Part shown: positions 24,983-34,188 of the stretch, piece after piece
Position numbering within the stretch: the first letter of the stretch is position 1
Layout of the letters: each line of letters begins with the position of its first letter
Origin: Dinoroseobacter sp049801095
GTDB taxonomy: Bacteria; Pseudomonadota; Alphaproteobacteria; Rhodobacterales; Rhodobacteraceae
Assembly (NCBI RefSeq): GCF_049801095.1
Contig: NZ_JBNAGH010000006.1
Location: 1 to 64,000, forward strand
DNA: 64,000 nucleotides
Reading direction: 5' to 3'
Translations under genes and position numbers: made by a program
Notes under the pieces: generated by a model
The model's input: the letters and a program-made list of their open reading frames with translations, nothing else
What the model was told of the DNA's origin: nothing
Database searches by the model: none

Positions 24983-26407
24983 ATGGCCGATGAACTGCGA
25001 AAAGTCTTTGCCGGTGCCCGCATCCGTCATCTGCGCCAAAGCCGCAAGCTGACACAGGCCGAGTTCGCCAAGGAACTTGGGATTTCCACGAGCTACGTCA
25101 ACCAGATCGAGAACAATCATCGCTCTCTTTCGGCCTCGGTTATCCTAGCCCTCTTTGATGTATTCGATTTCGACCTGTCGGAACTGGCGCTGGACGAGTC
25201 CGGCAAGGTGGCCGTGGATCTGGGCGAAATCCTGTCGGACCCGATCTTTGCCGATGACACGGTCCTGCCGCAGGAGTTGAAGGTCGCAGCCTCGAACACT
25301 CCGAATATGGTGCGCGCCTTTCTCGGCCTCTATCAGGTGTTCCAGCAGACCCGCGCGCAGCTGGGTCAGATCGATCACCGGCTGGCCGAGACCGAGGCTT
25401 CGGTCACCCCCCTGCCCTATGAGGAAGTGCGCGACTATTTTCACTACAAAGACAATTACATAGACGAGCTGGACCGCAAGGCGGAGGCCTTTGCCAAGAT
25501 CCTCGACCACTCGGAAAACCAGCGCGCGACGCAGCTGGTGGAATACCTCGCCGACACCCATGGGGTGCGCGTGGTGGAGACCAAGAAAGCGGCCGAAGCG
25601 GGCGCCATTCGGCGCTATGACCCGGCGACCAGGACCCTGCATCTGAGCGCGACCTCAACGGCGGCCACGAACCTCTTCCAGATGGCCTATCAGCTTGCCC
25701 TGATTGAGCAGCGCGGGCTGATCGAGGGCCTGCTCGAAGACGCGTCCTTCCACTCTACCAGCGCACGGGAGGTCTGCCGCATGACCCTCGCGAATTACTT
25801 CGCCGGAGCGGTGGTCCTGCCCTACGGGGATTTCCGCGCCGCGGCAGCGGAGATGCGCCACGATCTCGACCGGCTCGCCTTTCGTTTCGATGCCAGCCGC
25901 GAGCAGGTCTGCCACCGGCTCAGCATGTTGCAACGCCCGGGCAACAAAGGCGTGCCCTTCTACTTTCTGCGAATCGACCGGGCCGGGAACATCACAAAGC
26001 GCCACAGCGCGACCAGCCTGCACTTCACCCGCTTCGGCGGCTCCTGCCCCCTGTGGAATGTCCACCGCGCCTTTGAAAGCCATGGCGAGATCCTGCGCCA
26101 GCTCGCCGGGACCCCAGATGGGCGGCAATACCTCTGCCTCGCCTTCAGCAAGACCATCCGCAGCGGGGATTTCCACACGAGCTCGCGCAAATACGCGATC
26201 GGGCTGGGATGCGAGGCGAAATACGCCTCCCAGCTGGTCTACGCGGATGATCTCGATGTCACGAATGTGGACCGGTTCGAGCCCATCGGCACGGGCTGCC
26301 GGATTTGCGAGCGGGAGGACTGCAGCCACCGTTCCGTCCCGCCCCTGGCCCGTGAGATCGCGGTGGATCACCACTCCCGCCAGGCGGTGCCCTTCCGCAT
26401 CGACTGA
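24983..26407 (+). CDS. XRE-family short-chain fatty acid regulator (ScfR/RamB/PccR type)
   Basis: A 474-residue regulator. N-terminal XRE helix-turn-helix: GARIRHLRQSRKLTQAEFAK, then STSYVNQIENNHRSLS. The middle has an IrrE/DUF955-like segment. The C-terminus is the DUF2083 domain with a cysteine cluster GTGCRICEREDCSHRS. This architecture is RamB/ScfR, whose members sense propionyl- or acetyl-CoA status and control prpE, pcc or methylcitrate genes. It is divergent from prpE over 286 bp. I did not find the TTTGCAAA pair reported for Rhodobacter PccR, so it may be an ScfR or MccR relative with another site. Confidence 0.85.
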   Translation: MADELRKVFAGARIRHLRQSRKLTQAEFAKELGISTSYVNQIENNHRSLSASVILALFDVFDFDLSELALDESGKVAVDLGEILSDPIFADDTVLPQELKVAASNTPNMVRAFLGLYQVFQQTRAQLGQIDHRLAETEASVTPLPYEEVRDYFHYKDNYIDELDRKAEAFAKILDHSENQRATQLVEYLADTHGVRVVETKKAAEAGAIRRYDPATRTLHLSATSTAATNLFQMAYQLALIEQRGLIEGLLEDASFHSTSAREVCRMTLANYFAGAVVLPYGDFRAAAAEMRHDLDRLAFRFDASREQVCHRLSMLQRPGNKGVPFYFLRIDRAGNITKRHSATSLHFTRFGGSCPLWNVHRAFESHGEILRQLAGTPDGRQYLCLAFSKTIRSGDFHTSSRKYAIGLGCEAKYASQLVYADDLDVTNVDRFEPIGTGCRICEREDCSHRSVPPLAREIAVDHHSRQAVPFRID

Positions 26408-26465
26408 CCGCCGATGCTGGCCCTGCCCGCGCCGCGGCCTAGCTCAGGGAGCGGGAGGAAGACAC

Positions 26466-26777
26466 ATGATACGACACTTGTTCACACTCACCACGCTGGC
26501 AGGCATTGCCGCCATGCCGGTGCAGGCCGGGGATGCCGCCAGCGGCGAGGGGCTTTACAAGGATGTCTGCGCCGCCTGCCACGGGCGCACAGGCAAGGGC
26601 ATGGCCAGCTATCCGCGGATCGCCGGGAAGGAGGCGGAATACCTGACCGACCGCCTGACCACCTACCGCGCGGGGGAGCGGGTGGGCCCGAACTCGATGT
26701 TGATGATCCCCATGGCAGTGGATCTGTCGGACGAGGACATCGCCAATCTCGTGGCCTATCTCGCCAAATCTGGCTGA
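26466..26777 (+). CDS. Small periplasmic class I cytochrome c
   Basis: A 103-residue c-type cytochrome with a Sec signal peptide (MIRHLFTLTTLAGIAAMPVQA). Haem attaches at CAACH, and the distal methionine lies in the SMLMIPMAVDL segment. It ends with the usual LVAYLAK helix. The size and single haem fit a soluble or loosely attached electron carrier. It lies 58 bp after the regulator and 162 bp before the PQQ sugar dehydrogenase, so it is a good candidate electron acceptor for that enzyme. GGGAGGAAG lies upstream of ATG. Confidence 0.88.
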   Translation: MIRHLFTLTTLAGIAAMPVQAGDAASGEGLYKDVCAACHGRTGKGMASYPRIAGKEAEYLTDRLTTYRAGERVGPNSMLMIPMAVDLSDEDIANLVAYLAKSG

Positions 26778-26939
26778 TCGCAAACGCGCGACAGAGGCGG
26801 ATATCGGCGATCACTGTTGATCAGGTCCGCCATCGTCTTACCTTAGGGAAACCTGGGGAGGGTGCTTTGATTACATCAGAATTACAGAGGGGTGCTCGCT
26901 CCGGGTCGTGATTATCGGAAGAACTCAGGGAGGAGTTTC

Positions 26940-28220
26940 ATGACCCATCACTTCACACGACTGTCGCTTTGCGCGGCCATCGCCTCCGCGACAGCTCTGG
27001 CCTCGCCCGCCATGGCAGCCAACACCACGAGCCTCGGCCATACGCTCGTCCTCACAGGTCTGGAGAACCCGTGGGACATGGCATTTCTGCCCGATGGCGA
27101 GATGTTTTTCACCGAGAAATGCCTCGGTCTCTCGGTTCGGATGACCGACGGGACGGTGAACAAGCTGCTCGGGATGAAGGACACCGATGACGATTACGCC
27201 TCGACGGCCGAGGATCTGTTCTGCGAGGGACAGGCCGGGATGCAGGGCGTGGCCGTGGACCCGGATTTTGCCGAGAATCGGCAGATCTACGTCTATTCCA
27301 CCTCGGATATGACCGCACCCGGGACGAACCGGTTGATGCGGCTGACCGTGAGCGAGGACATGACCTCGATCACCGACCGCACCGATATCGTCGAGGATGT
27401 GCAGTACAAGCCCCAGGCGACCGACCATCCCTTTGGCGGACCCGGGGCCCATAATGGCGGGCGCGTGCGCTTTGGCCCGGACGGGTTCATCTACCTGACC
27501 ACCGGCGACACCCATAACGGCGAAGTGCCCCAGAGCCCGACCCTGATCGGCGGCAAGGTGCTGCGCATCGACCGGGACGGCAATGCCGCCGAGGGCAATA
27601 CGCCGCCCGAAGGGTTCGATCCGCGGATCTATACCTATGGCCACCGCAATGTGCAGGGCATCACCTTCCACCCGGCCTCTGGCGCACCGATCACAGCCGA
27701 GCATGGCCCCTGGCACTCGGACGAGATCACCGTGCTGAGCAATGGCGGCAATGCGGGCTGGGATCCGCGCCCGAATGTCGGTGGTCGGGGGGAGTGCCCG
27801 GACAATTACTGCGGCTACTCGCCGAACCAGATGGAGGGCATGGACCGCTACCAGCGCGCGGCCTTCATGCCGATGACCGACACCGCGACCTATCCGGATG
27901 CGATGCCGCCGATCTGGGACAATAATGGCTGGTCACAGGGCACTTCGTCGGCGGAGTTCCTCATTGGCTCCCAATGGGGCGACTGGGAGAATGCCATGGT
28001 GGTCGGCATCATGGGCATCGGCTTTGGTGGCACGCCCATCGGTCAGCGCATCGATGTGGTCGAGCTGAACGAGGCCGGCACCGAGGTGGTTGATGTCACC
28101 GAGATGACCCTGCCCATGGAAACCGGACGGTTCCGGTCCCTGGTGCTTGGCCCCGATGGCAATCTCTATGCAGCCGTGGATCAGGGCGACATCCACATGT
28201 TGGCACCGGGCGGGAACTGA
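26940..28220 (+). CDS. Periplasmic PQQ-dependent sugar dehydrogenase (soluble GDH/Asd type)
   Basis: A 426-residue exported protein with signal peptide ending ALASPAMA. A six-bladed beta-propeller of the GSDH family is indicated by LENPWDMAFLPDGEMFFTEK, GPGAHNGGRVRFGPDGFIYL, YGHRNVQGITFHP (the His-Arg-Asn PQQ pocket) and a final blade with FRSLVLGPDGNLYAAVDQGD. The enzyme oxidises sugars or related alcohols in the periplasm and passes electrons to a cytochrome. AGGGAGGAG lies directly before ATG 26940, and the frame open to 26892 is ignored. Four cysteines (KCLGL, LFCEG, GECPDNYCGY) suggest disulfides. Substrate unknown. Confidence 0.85.
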   Translation: MTHHFTRLSLCAAIASATALASPAMAANTTSLGHTLVLTGLENPWDMAFLPDGEMFFTEKCLGLSVRMTDGTVNKLLGMKDTDDDYASTAEDLFCEGQAGMQGVAVDPDFAENRQIYVYSTSDMTAPGTNRLMRLTVSEDMTSITDRTDIVEDVQYKPQATDHPFGGPGAHNGGRVRFGPDGFIYLTTGDTHNGEVPQSPTLIGGKVLRIDRDGNAAEGNTPPEGFDPRIYTYGHRNVQGITFHPASGAPITAEHGPWHSDEITVLSNGGNAGWDPRPNVGGRGECPDNYCGYSPNQMEGMDRYQRAAFMPMTDTATYPDAMPPIWDNNGWSQGTSSAEFLIGSQWGDWENAMVVGIMGIGFGGTPIGQRIDVVELNEAGTEVVDVTEMTLPMETGRFRSLVLGPDGNLYAAVDQGDIHMLAPGGN

Positions 28221-28282
28221 TCGCCCAGAGCCGCGCCGCCATGGGGTGGCGCGGCTCCTCCGCCTGGTCCGAGCAGGCGCGA

Positions 28283-29017
28283 CTAGATGCCCTGCCGCAT
28301 CCGGGCCTTGCGGGTCGAGCTCATCTTCATCCCCGGATCGCTCAGCCGTGTCGACGGCCCGACCCATGCATAGGCCAGAAGGCACGGGTCGAGATCCGCG
28401 GTGGTGATCCGGTGCTCCTCTCCCGGACGGTTGAGGATCAGCGACCCCGGCGCATGCACCGCCACGTCATTTTCCGACCATGCCCCGGCAATGGAGATAT
28501 AGCTCTCTTCGATCTCCGAATGGCTGTGCTGCGGATAGGTGGTGCGCGGCGCGAAGAGCACGAACCCCAGCACCAGCCGGTCCGACTGCACCGGGCCGCG
28601 CGGCCCCAGAACCTCGCAATAGGCGTATTTCCGAACGAGCGCCCGGGGCACCTTGGTGTAACCATACTCCCAGGTCAGCGACCGAGAGACCCGCGCCAGC
28701 GCCCGGGCCATGCCGGAGACAGCCCCCCGCTCCCCCAGATCCAGCGCACGAGCCAGATGGGCTGTCACCGGCTTGGTCTCGGGCGCGCGGGTGACCAGCG
28801 CCGGATTGCTCTCGATCGTCTTGGACAGGGTGTCCCGCACCCGCTTGCGATGCCCCCGGATCAGCTTGCTGCCCCCGGCGGAGCCCTGGCGATACAGCGC
28901 ATCGAACTCGCGCAGCAGGTAGAGCCAGTCCGGATGGTCGAAAAGCGTCGGCGCGATCTCGGCGCCTTGCGGCTGCGGGGGGGTGTCCATCATCATCTCG
29001 GGTCTCTCGTCAGGCAC
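28283..29017 (-). CDS. dddL: DMSP lyase, DddL type (cupin)
   Basis: A 244-residue protein. The N-terminal helical part has PDWLYLLREFDALYR and WEYGYTKVPRALVRKYAYCE. The C-terminal cupin has metal motif 1 YPQHSHSEIEESYISIAG and motif 2 PGSLILNRPGEEHRI. This combination matches the DddL/DMSP-lyase family of roseobacters, which cleaves dimethylsulfoniopropionate to dimethyl sulfide and acrylate. A short downstream ATG run (MMM) offers later starts. It stands alone, so no acrylate genes (acuI and others) are next to it. Assignment rests on recalled family features. Confidence 0.82.
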   Translation of the reverse strand: MPDERPEMMMDTPPQPQGAEIAPTLFDHPDWLYLLREFDALYRQGSAGGSKLIRGHRKRVRDTLSKTIESNPALVTRAPETKPVTAHLARALDLGERGAVSGMARALARVSRSLTWEYGYTKVPRALVRKYAYCEVLGPRGPVQSDRLVLGFVLFAPRTTYPQHSHSEIEESYISIAGAWSENDVAVHAPGSLILNRPGEEHRITTADLDPCLLAYAWVGPSTRLSDPGMKMSSTRKARMRQGI

Positions 29018-29375
29018 ATCCGGTTTGGCCGAGCTATGCCCGACTCACCCGGACCCGTCCGCGCGATCTGCGCCATCTTTCATGTCGCAATTGGCACATT
29101 CCGGGCCCTTGCACGAGGCGCTCCGCGATCCGGGGCCACCCGCCCATGCAAAGCGCCCGGAGCAAGCCCGTTCGCCTGTGGCCGTGGGTTAACACTTCGC
29201 CTCTGCCGCAGGGTGGATGGGGCAAACCAACTTGCAAATTCACGTGATCTCGGGCACCACCTGTCCATTCCTGCCACCCAGGCGTCGAGACTCGAATGCC
29301 GCAACTTGTGGGGCTTTCTTGCTTTACCCGGACGACGAATTTGAGAGTGATGTCGGTGTCGAACTGGCCAGCCTG
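29018..29375. other. Divergent intergenic region dddL / DUF616 gene
   Basis: About 360 bp. The right half is open in frame with the DUF616 gene from ATG 29217, but its translation is irregular and unlike the family, so it is treated mostly as promoter region for both divergent genes. No clear operator was found. Confidence 0.35.
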
Positions 29376-31031
29376 ATGACCGACGAAGAACGCAGCGCCG
29401 TCGCGCTCTTCTTTGACGAGGCCCATTACTACGACACCAATACGGATGTGCAGGATGCCGGGATCGAAGGCTTCGAGCACTTCCTGACCAACGGGTTTGC
29501 CGAAGGCCGCGCGCCCTCGCGCATGGTGGAGATGGGGTTCCTGAAATTCCTCGTCTCGCAAGAGGAGCATCCGCTCGAGGAGATCCCCGCCACGATCGAC
29601 GCGTTCGCGGATATGCTGATGGCCTGGCCCGGGGATACGGTGTTCGGACCCGCGCCGCTGATCTGCCCGCTCTGGCTCAAGCTGCAAGTGGGCGCAGGCG
29701 ACGAGATCACTCTGGCCGAGTTGCTCGCCATGGAGGCGCCGCTGGGCAAGATGTCCCTACATCCGGGCTTTGGCCCGATCACGGTGACCGAAGCAAAGCC
29801 GATCCATACCCTGTTCAAGGATCTCAGCGATGAGGATTACGAAGAGCTCTCGCTGATCGACCTGACCCATTACATCTCGAACCACCGGGATCTGACCCAT
29901 CTGCGGGGCAAGACCAAGGCGGCCTTCGCCCATCTCTGGTCGAACGGCGCGTTCGAGAACCGGCTCAAATTCATCGGCAACCGGCGCCCCTCCAACGCGA
30001 CGATGGAGCGGGTTTTCCTCACCCAATGCGCCACGGTCTACCGGACGCACCTGTCCCGGCCCTCACTGCTGACGCCGCAGAACCCCACCGAGCTGCTGCC
30101 GCAGAGCCTCAAATTCAGCACATCCGACGATCCGACCATCCTCGCCGTGCGCTCCGTCATGAACCGGGCGCATCCGAACGAGGTCTCGGATCTGGACCTT
30201 GAGAACCTGATCCTGCTGCAGGATCTGATGGCCAAGCGCGAGACATTGGTGATCCCCGTCCTGGTCGACGACGAGACACCCGCACCGGCCCTGCGACCCG
30301 TGGGCGCCGAGGCCATCCTCGACCGCGATCTCATGTCCGGAGCCCATAAGGTCACGACCAAACGGGTGGTTTATTGCGTCAATCTTGGCGGCTATGACGA
30401 CCTGCCGATCCCGCCGGAGATGGAGGATTGCAGCTACTTCCTGATCACCGACGCCGCCGAGATCCCCGAGGACAGCCCTTGGACCCTGGTCAGCCCGACC
30501 CTGCAGGAGACCGATATCAAGCGGCAATGCCTGTGGTACAAGACCCATCCCCATTGGCTCTTCCCAGATGCCGAATACGTCACCTGGATCGACAGCAATG
30601 TGGAGTGCAAGTCCTCCAGTGGGCAGATCCTGATCGCCCATGAAACCCTGTCCGAGATCGCCACCTTCATGCATCCGGACCGGGATTGCGTCTATGAAGA
30701 GGCGCTGATGATCAAGAAGCTGAAGCTGGATCAGGCCCAGATCATCGACCGCGTGCTCGATGAGATGAAGAAGGCCGGTCTGCCCAAGCATTACGGGCTC
30801 TACGAGACCAATGTGCTCTTCTCGCGCAATCAGGATCTCGGCGTGCGTGCCTTCTTCGAGACCTGGTGGCGGCGGATCTATCTGGGCTCGCGCCGGGATC
30901 AGATGTCCTTCACCTTCTCCGCCTGGAAGGAAGGGATCGACATCACGCCGCTGGACGCCCGCTATTGCGCCAAGAACAGCCGCTTTTTCACCAAGCGCGC
31001 CCATAAGAACCTGACAGGACGATTTGTATGA
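29376..31031 (+). CDS. DUF616 glycosyltransferase-like protein
   Basis: About 551 residues from ATG 29376; the frame is open back to ATG 29217. The N-terminus has a module seen in surface-glycan proteins (YYDTNTDVQDAGIEGFEHFLTNGFAEGRAPS, here shown as DTNTDVQDAGIEGFEHFLTN). The C-terminal 260 residues match DUF616 (TOD1/MUCI70-type glycosyltransferase fold): VYCVNLGGYDDLPIP, KTHPHWLFPDAEYVTWIDSN and GLYETNVLFSRNQD. The W-I-D-S-N stretch resembles a metal-binding DxD-like site. No signal peptide is seen. It overlaps the next glycosyltransferase gene by 4 bp (ATGA), so both act together in a surface polysaccharide. Confidence 0.75.
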   Translation: MTDEERSAVALFFDEAHYYDTNTDVQDAGIEGFEHFLTNGFAEGRAPSRMVEMGFLKFLVSQEEHPLEEIPATIDAFADMLMAWPGDTVFGPAPLICPLWLKLQVGAGDEITLAELLAMEAPLGKMSLHPGFGPITVTEAKPIHTLFKDLSDEDYEELSLIDLTHYISNHRDLTHLRGKTKAAFAHLWSNGAFENRLKFIGNRRPSNATMERVFLTQCATVYRTHLSRPSLLTPQNPTELLPQSLKFSTSDDPTILAVRSVMNRAHPNEVSDLDLENLILLQDLMAKRETLVIPVLVDDETPAPALRPVGAEAILDRDLMSGAHKVTTKRVVYCVNLGGYDDLPIPPEMEDCSYFLITDAAEIPEDSPWTLVSPTLQETDIKRQCLWYKTHPHWLFPDAEYVTWIDSNVECKSSSGQILIAHETLSEIATFMHPDRDCVYEEALMIKKLKLDQAQIIDRVLDEMKKAGLPKHYGLYETNVLFSRNQDLGVRAFFETWWRRIYLGSRRDQMSFTFSAWKEGIDITPLDARYCAKNSRFFTKRAHKNLTGRFV

Positions 31032-32350
31032 GTACGCCTGCCGCCGCACCCGATCTGGACGATCTGTCGATTGTCATCCCTGTCTATGGCGCGCTGGAAG
31101 AGACGCTGGCCTGCGTGGACTCCCTGCTTCTGAGCGATGCGGGTGGCTGCCCGATCTTCCTGATGGATGACGGGTCCGACTGGCATGTGCAGGACAGCTT
31201 GCGCAGCGCCTATGCGGACAAGCCCAATGTCACGCTGATCTCCCATTTCCGAAATCGCGGCTATACGCGCAATATCTCCATGGGGGTGGATCAGACCTCC
31301 ACGACCTATGTCTGCATCCTGAACTCCGACACGCTGCTGCCGGCGATCTGGGCCGGACCCCTCGTGGCGCGGCTGGACAGCGACGCCTATCTCGCCGGGG
31401 TCGGTCCCTTGTCCAATGCGGCCAGCTATCAGTCCGTGCCGGATCTTGTGGATCCCGAAACCGGGAAATTCTCGGAGAATGACGGGCTTGGCTTTGACCC
31501 GGAAGAGCGTGAGACCGTCGCGGCCCTGCTGCGCAGCCTCGGCAAGGGCGGCCTTGTGGATGTGCCGATCCTGAACGGGTTCTGCACGGTGTTCCGCCGC
31601 TCCGCTCTCGACGCCATCGGCGGGTTCGACACGGAGGGCTACCCCGAAGGCTATGGCGAGGAGAACGACCTCTGCATCCGGCTGAAGGCCGAGGGCTATC
31701 GCCTCTGCGTGCTGCTCGACTGCTTTGTCCACCACCAGAAGAGCAAATCCTTCGGCTCCGCCCGCAAGGAAACGCTCTCGGCCCGGGGGGCGCGGACCCT
31801 GTCCAAGAAGTTCGGACCGGAGCTGGTCCCGAGCCTCAGCAAGCAGATGGCCGCGTCACTGCCGCTCAACAACATTCGGGCGCTGGTCAAGGCCGCGCTC
31901 GCCACGGGCACGGCGCCGGAGGTGCAGGCCCTCGCCGCAGATGCGGGCAACGTGACCCTGATCCAGGAGAGCAGCGCCCCGAGCTGTGTCACCCTGAGCG
32001 GTGGCGGCACCTACCAGATCTCGGGACGCGGTGTGACCGCCGCGCCGATCGCCGCCCCTCTGGACGGGATCACCGTCGCAGCCAATGCAGACGCGCTGGA
32101 AGTGAGCCTGCCGGAGGGCGCCACCCTGACACTTGTCGGCGGAGCACCGGTGGACAGCGCCTTGCGCGCGCTCAGCCAGGCCTCGCTGACCCAGACCCTC
32201 TATGTGACCGGCTGGGATATCCCGCCCGGGCCGCCCGCAGAAACCGAGGATGGCAGCGACGCTGGGCCGACCGCCGCCTGGCCCGAGGCCTGGGCGATGC
32301 CCGAAGAGACCGAAAGCCTGACCTTCTCGCGGCTCTGGCTGACCAACTAG
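31028..32350 (+). CDS. GT2-family glycosyltransferase
   Basis: A 440-residue protein. A GT-A fold with LSIVIPVYGALEETLACVDS, the nucleotide site MDDGSDW, ILNSDTLLP (the DxD position) and the acceptor-side GGFDTEGYPEGYGEENDLC, where the ED box carries the catalytic acid. The domain covers about residues 10-250, in the rhamnosyl/galactofuranosyl-transferase style. The last 150 residues are Ala/Thr-rich with unknown role. Translation is coupled to the DUF616 gene through ATGA. It probably adds a sugar to a capsule, EPS or O-antigen. Confidence 0.85.
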   Translation: MSTPAAAPDLDDLSIVIPVYGALEETLACVDSLLLSDAGGCPIFLMDDGSDWHVQDSLRSAYADKPNVTLISHFRNRGYTRNISMGVDQTSTTYVCILNSDTLLPAIWAGPLVARLDSDAYLAGVGPLSNAASYQSVPDLVDPETGKFSENDGLGFDPEERETVAALLRSLGKGGLVDVPILNGFCTVFRRSALDAIGGFDTEGYPEGYGEENDLCIRLKAEGYRLCVLLDCFVHHQKSKSFGSARKETLSARGARTLSKKFGPELVPSLSKQMAASLPLNNIRALVKAALATGTAPEVQALAADAGNVTLIQESSAPSCVTLSGGGTYQISGRGVTAAPIAAPLDGITVAANADALEVSLPEGATLTLVGGAPVDSALRALSQASLTQTLYVTGWDIPPGPPAETEDGSDAGPTAAWPEAWAMPEETESLTFSRLWLTN

Positions 32351-32365
32351 GATCGGGCGCGGCGT

Positions 32366-33205
32366 CTAGGCGCGCGGCGCCCAGCCGAGAGGCGTGCCAA
32401 AAATCTCGGTCTCGCAGAAGGCGATGTCCTCGGCATAGATCTCATAGAGCTCGGCCAAGGCATCATCCGGGATCTTCATCCCGGGCAGGGCTGCGCGATC
32501 ATCGAAATCGATGCCGGGATACCGGCCCTGGATCCGCGGGTGGATGTCGCCCAGCACCGTGATCGCGCCATCGACCTTTTCGTAGGACGGGCCACGATTG
32601 AACTGCTTGCCCTGCTCTTCAAAGCTGTGCGGCGCCAGATCCAGAAAGGCATAGGCCGCCTCTGCCACGCTTTGCCCATCGCTCTTGATGCTCTCGAACC
32701 GCTCGACGAAGAAATGCTCGCGCGGATAGACCGCACGCCAATCCAGCCAATGCTGCTTGTAATGGCCAATGGCCTCGATCCGGCCGACCCCAGCCTTCAC
32801 ATTGTCGATGAAGGGTTTCGTCAGATCGAGCCGCCCGTTCCGGAAATGGTGCCAATAGGCCGAGATCGCACGCTCCACCGGGTTCCGCAGCGCAAGGAAG
32901 AAGCGCACATCCAGCCCGAGCCGATGCTTGATCCGCTCCGGCGTCGCGGCCCGTTCCGTATTGGTCCAGAAATAGCCCGGCGTGCTCTCCCCGCGATAGG
33001 TCGCAGCGCCCGCCGCATCGAAGTTGCTCAGATAGGTCGCGTAGCTCTCATCGGACTGATTGACCTTGTCGAAATACTTCAGCTCTTTCTTCTCGGACAT
33101 GAAGATGTCCGGATGATCCCCCAGCATCGCGTGAAACCATGTGGAGCCAGCCTTCTGTGCGCCGATGACGATGATATTGGGTTTCATGAAAGACGCGGTC
33201 TCCAT
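32366..33205 (-). CDS. Sulfotransferase (PAPS-dependent)
   Basis: A 279-residue sulfotransferase. The 5'-phosphosulfate loop is VIGAQKAGSTWFHAMLGDHP near residue 12, and the 3'-phosphate motif RNPVERAISAYWHHF is near residue 105. The C-terminal region includes RGPSYEKVDG. It transfers sulfate from PAPS, most likely to a polysaccharide, as in heparan-type sulfotransferases (KELKYFD and GYFW segments). It converges with the glycosyltransferase gene, 15 bp away, and is followed upstream by a second sulfotransferase. A later ATG (33187) is an alternative start. Confidence 0.88.
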   Translation of the reverse strand: METASFMKPNIIVIGAQKAGSTWFHAMLGDHPDIFMSEKKELKYFDKVNQSDESYATYLSNFDAAGAATYRGESTPGYFWTNTERAATPERIKHRLGLDVRFFLALRNPVERAISAYWHHFRNGRLDLTKPFIDNVKAGVGRIEAIGHYKQHWLDWRAVYPREHFFVERFESIKSDGQSVAEAAYAFLDLAPHSFEEQGKQFNRGPSYEKVDGAITVLGDIHPRIQGRYPGIDFDDRAALPGMKIPDDALAELYEIYAEDIAFCETEIFGTPLGWAPRA

Positions 33206-33303
33206 AAGTCTTGCCGGGGCTGTCCCGAAAATAAGGGCCCGGGATGGATCAGTACGGGATCCTCCGGGGCGGGCAGACCCGGGCGACGGGTCGCAATCGA
33301 TCC

Positions 33304-33885
33304 CTAGGGGTACATCGTGATGCCCGGCACGCCGGGCTTGTCGAAGGAATAGCCAAGGCTCTCGATGTCATCGGCCATGAGCGAGGCGAACACCTCCTGC
33401 TCCTCGGGGCCAAAGGCCGCCTGGTAGGTCGGGCGGTCTTTCAGAGCATTGATCACCGGCAGCTGCTTCTTCTCGATCTTCAGGTGGTCACAGAGAATGT
33501 CAAAGCCGGTCTGCAGATCCTCGAAGCTGATCAGCATATCCACCGCCCAGCGCCCGTCCGGGTATTTGAGGGCCGCGACCTGGCTGCGCGTCAGATGCCG
33601 GTAGTCATGGCCCTCCATGGGCGGGTTCTTGAGGGTTTCGAGCAAGGAATTCTCCTTGGTGGACTCGCAATACTTCCAGCCGGACACGAACCGATCCCAG
33701 GGGTTTCGGACGATCGCCACCTTGAGCCGATCGGCCAGCGCCGCCTCATCCCAATACTTGTCGGTCACGCCGTTCTGGTACTTGCCCTTGTCCTCGCGCG
33801 AGAGCGGTCCCAAGAACTTGTAGGCGGTCGAGCCCGCGCATTTTCGTTGGTGTATGAATACCAGATTATGGTCTTCATAGAGCAT
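33304..33885 (-). CDS. Sulfotransferase family 2 protein
   Basis: A 193-residue protein. The PAPS 5' loop appears as LVFIHQRKCAGSTAYKFLGP and the 3' motif as VAIVRNPWDRFVSGWKY, the pattern of carbohydrate sulfotransferases of the Sulfotransfer_2 group. ATG 33885 has GGAG 8-11 bp upstream, and the longer frame to 33945 is rejected. It lies just upstream of the first sulfotransferase on the same strand (98-bp gap) but is shorter and only distantly similar, so the two probably act at different positions of the glycan. Confidence 0.85.
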   Translation of the reverse strand: MLYEDHNLVFIHQRKCAGSTAYKFLGPLSREDKGKYQNGVTDKYWDEAALADRLKVAIVRNPWDRFVSGWKYCESTKENSLLETLKNPPMEGHDYRHLTRSQVAALKYPDGRWAVDMLISFEDLQTGFDILCDHLKIEKKQLPVINALKDRPTYQAAFGPEEQEVFASLMADDIESLGYSFDKPGVPGITMYP

Positions 33886-34188
33886 AGCTAAACTCCAAGC
33901 TTGCACCGTCTCCAGAAACGCGCACATGGGTCCGGACACAGGCAACGGGGGCGTTTATCGCACGTTTGCAAGGGTGGCTGCGGAGAGTCCTGCGAGACGT
34001 CAAAGGCATCTGGTCTGCACATCGTTCGTTTGAGCGCCTGGCACGGCGCGGCCTCGAGACCATGGCATGAAGCGTTTAGCGGGTAAACAGCTACTATGTT
34101 TCAAAGGACGAACTTGCCCTGGACCGCCCATCTCGCAGGCGCGGAAACGATCACGGCGCGGCGCGCTGGCGCGCTCTGAACACCGGGA
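33886..34188. other. Intergenic region, no gene seen
   Basis: About 300 bp between the sulfotransferase start and the end of the SIS-domain gene. It must contain the sulfotransferase promoter (minus strand). A GC-rich hairpin-like stretch near 34154-34174 may be the terminator of the sugar locus. Nothing else is recognised. Confidence 0.35.
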
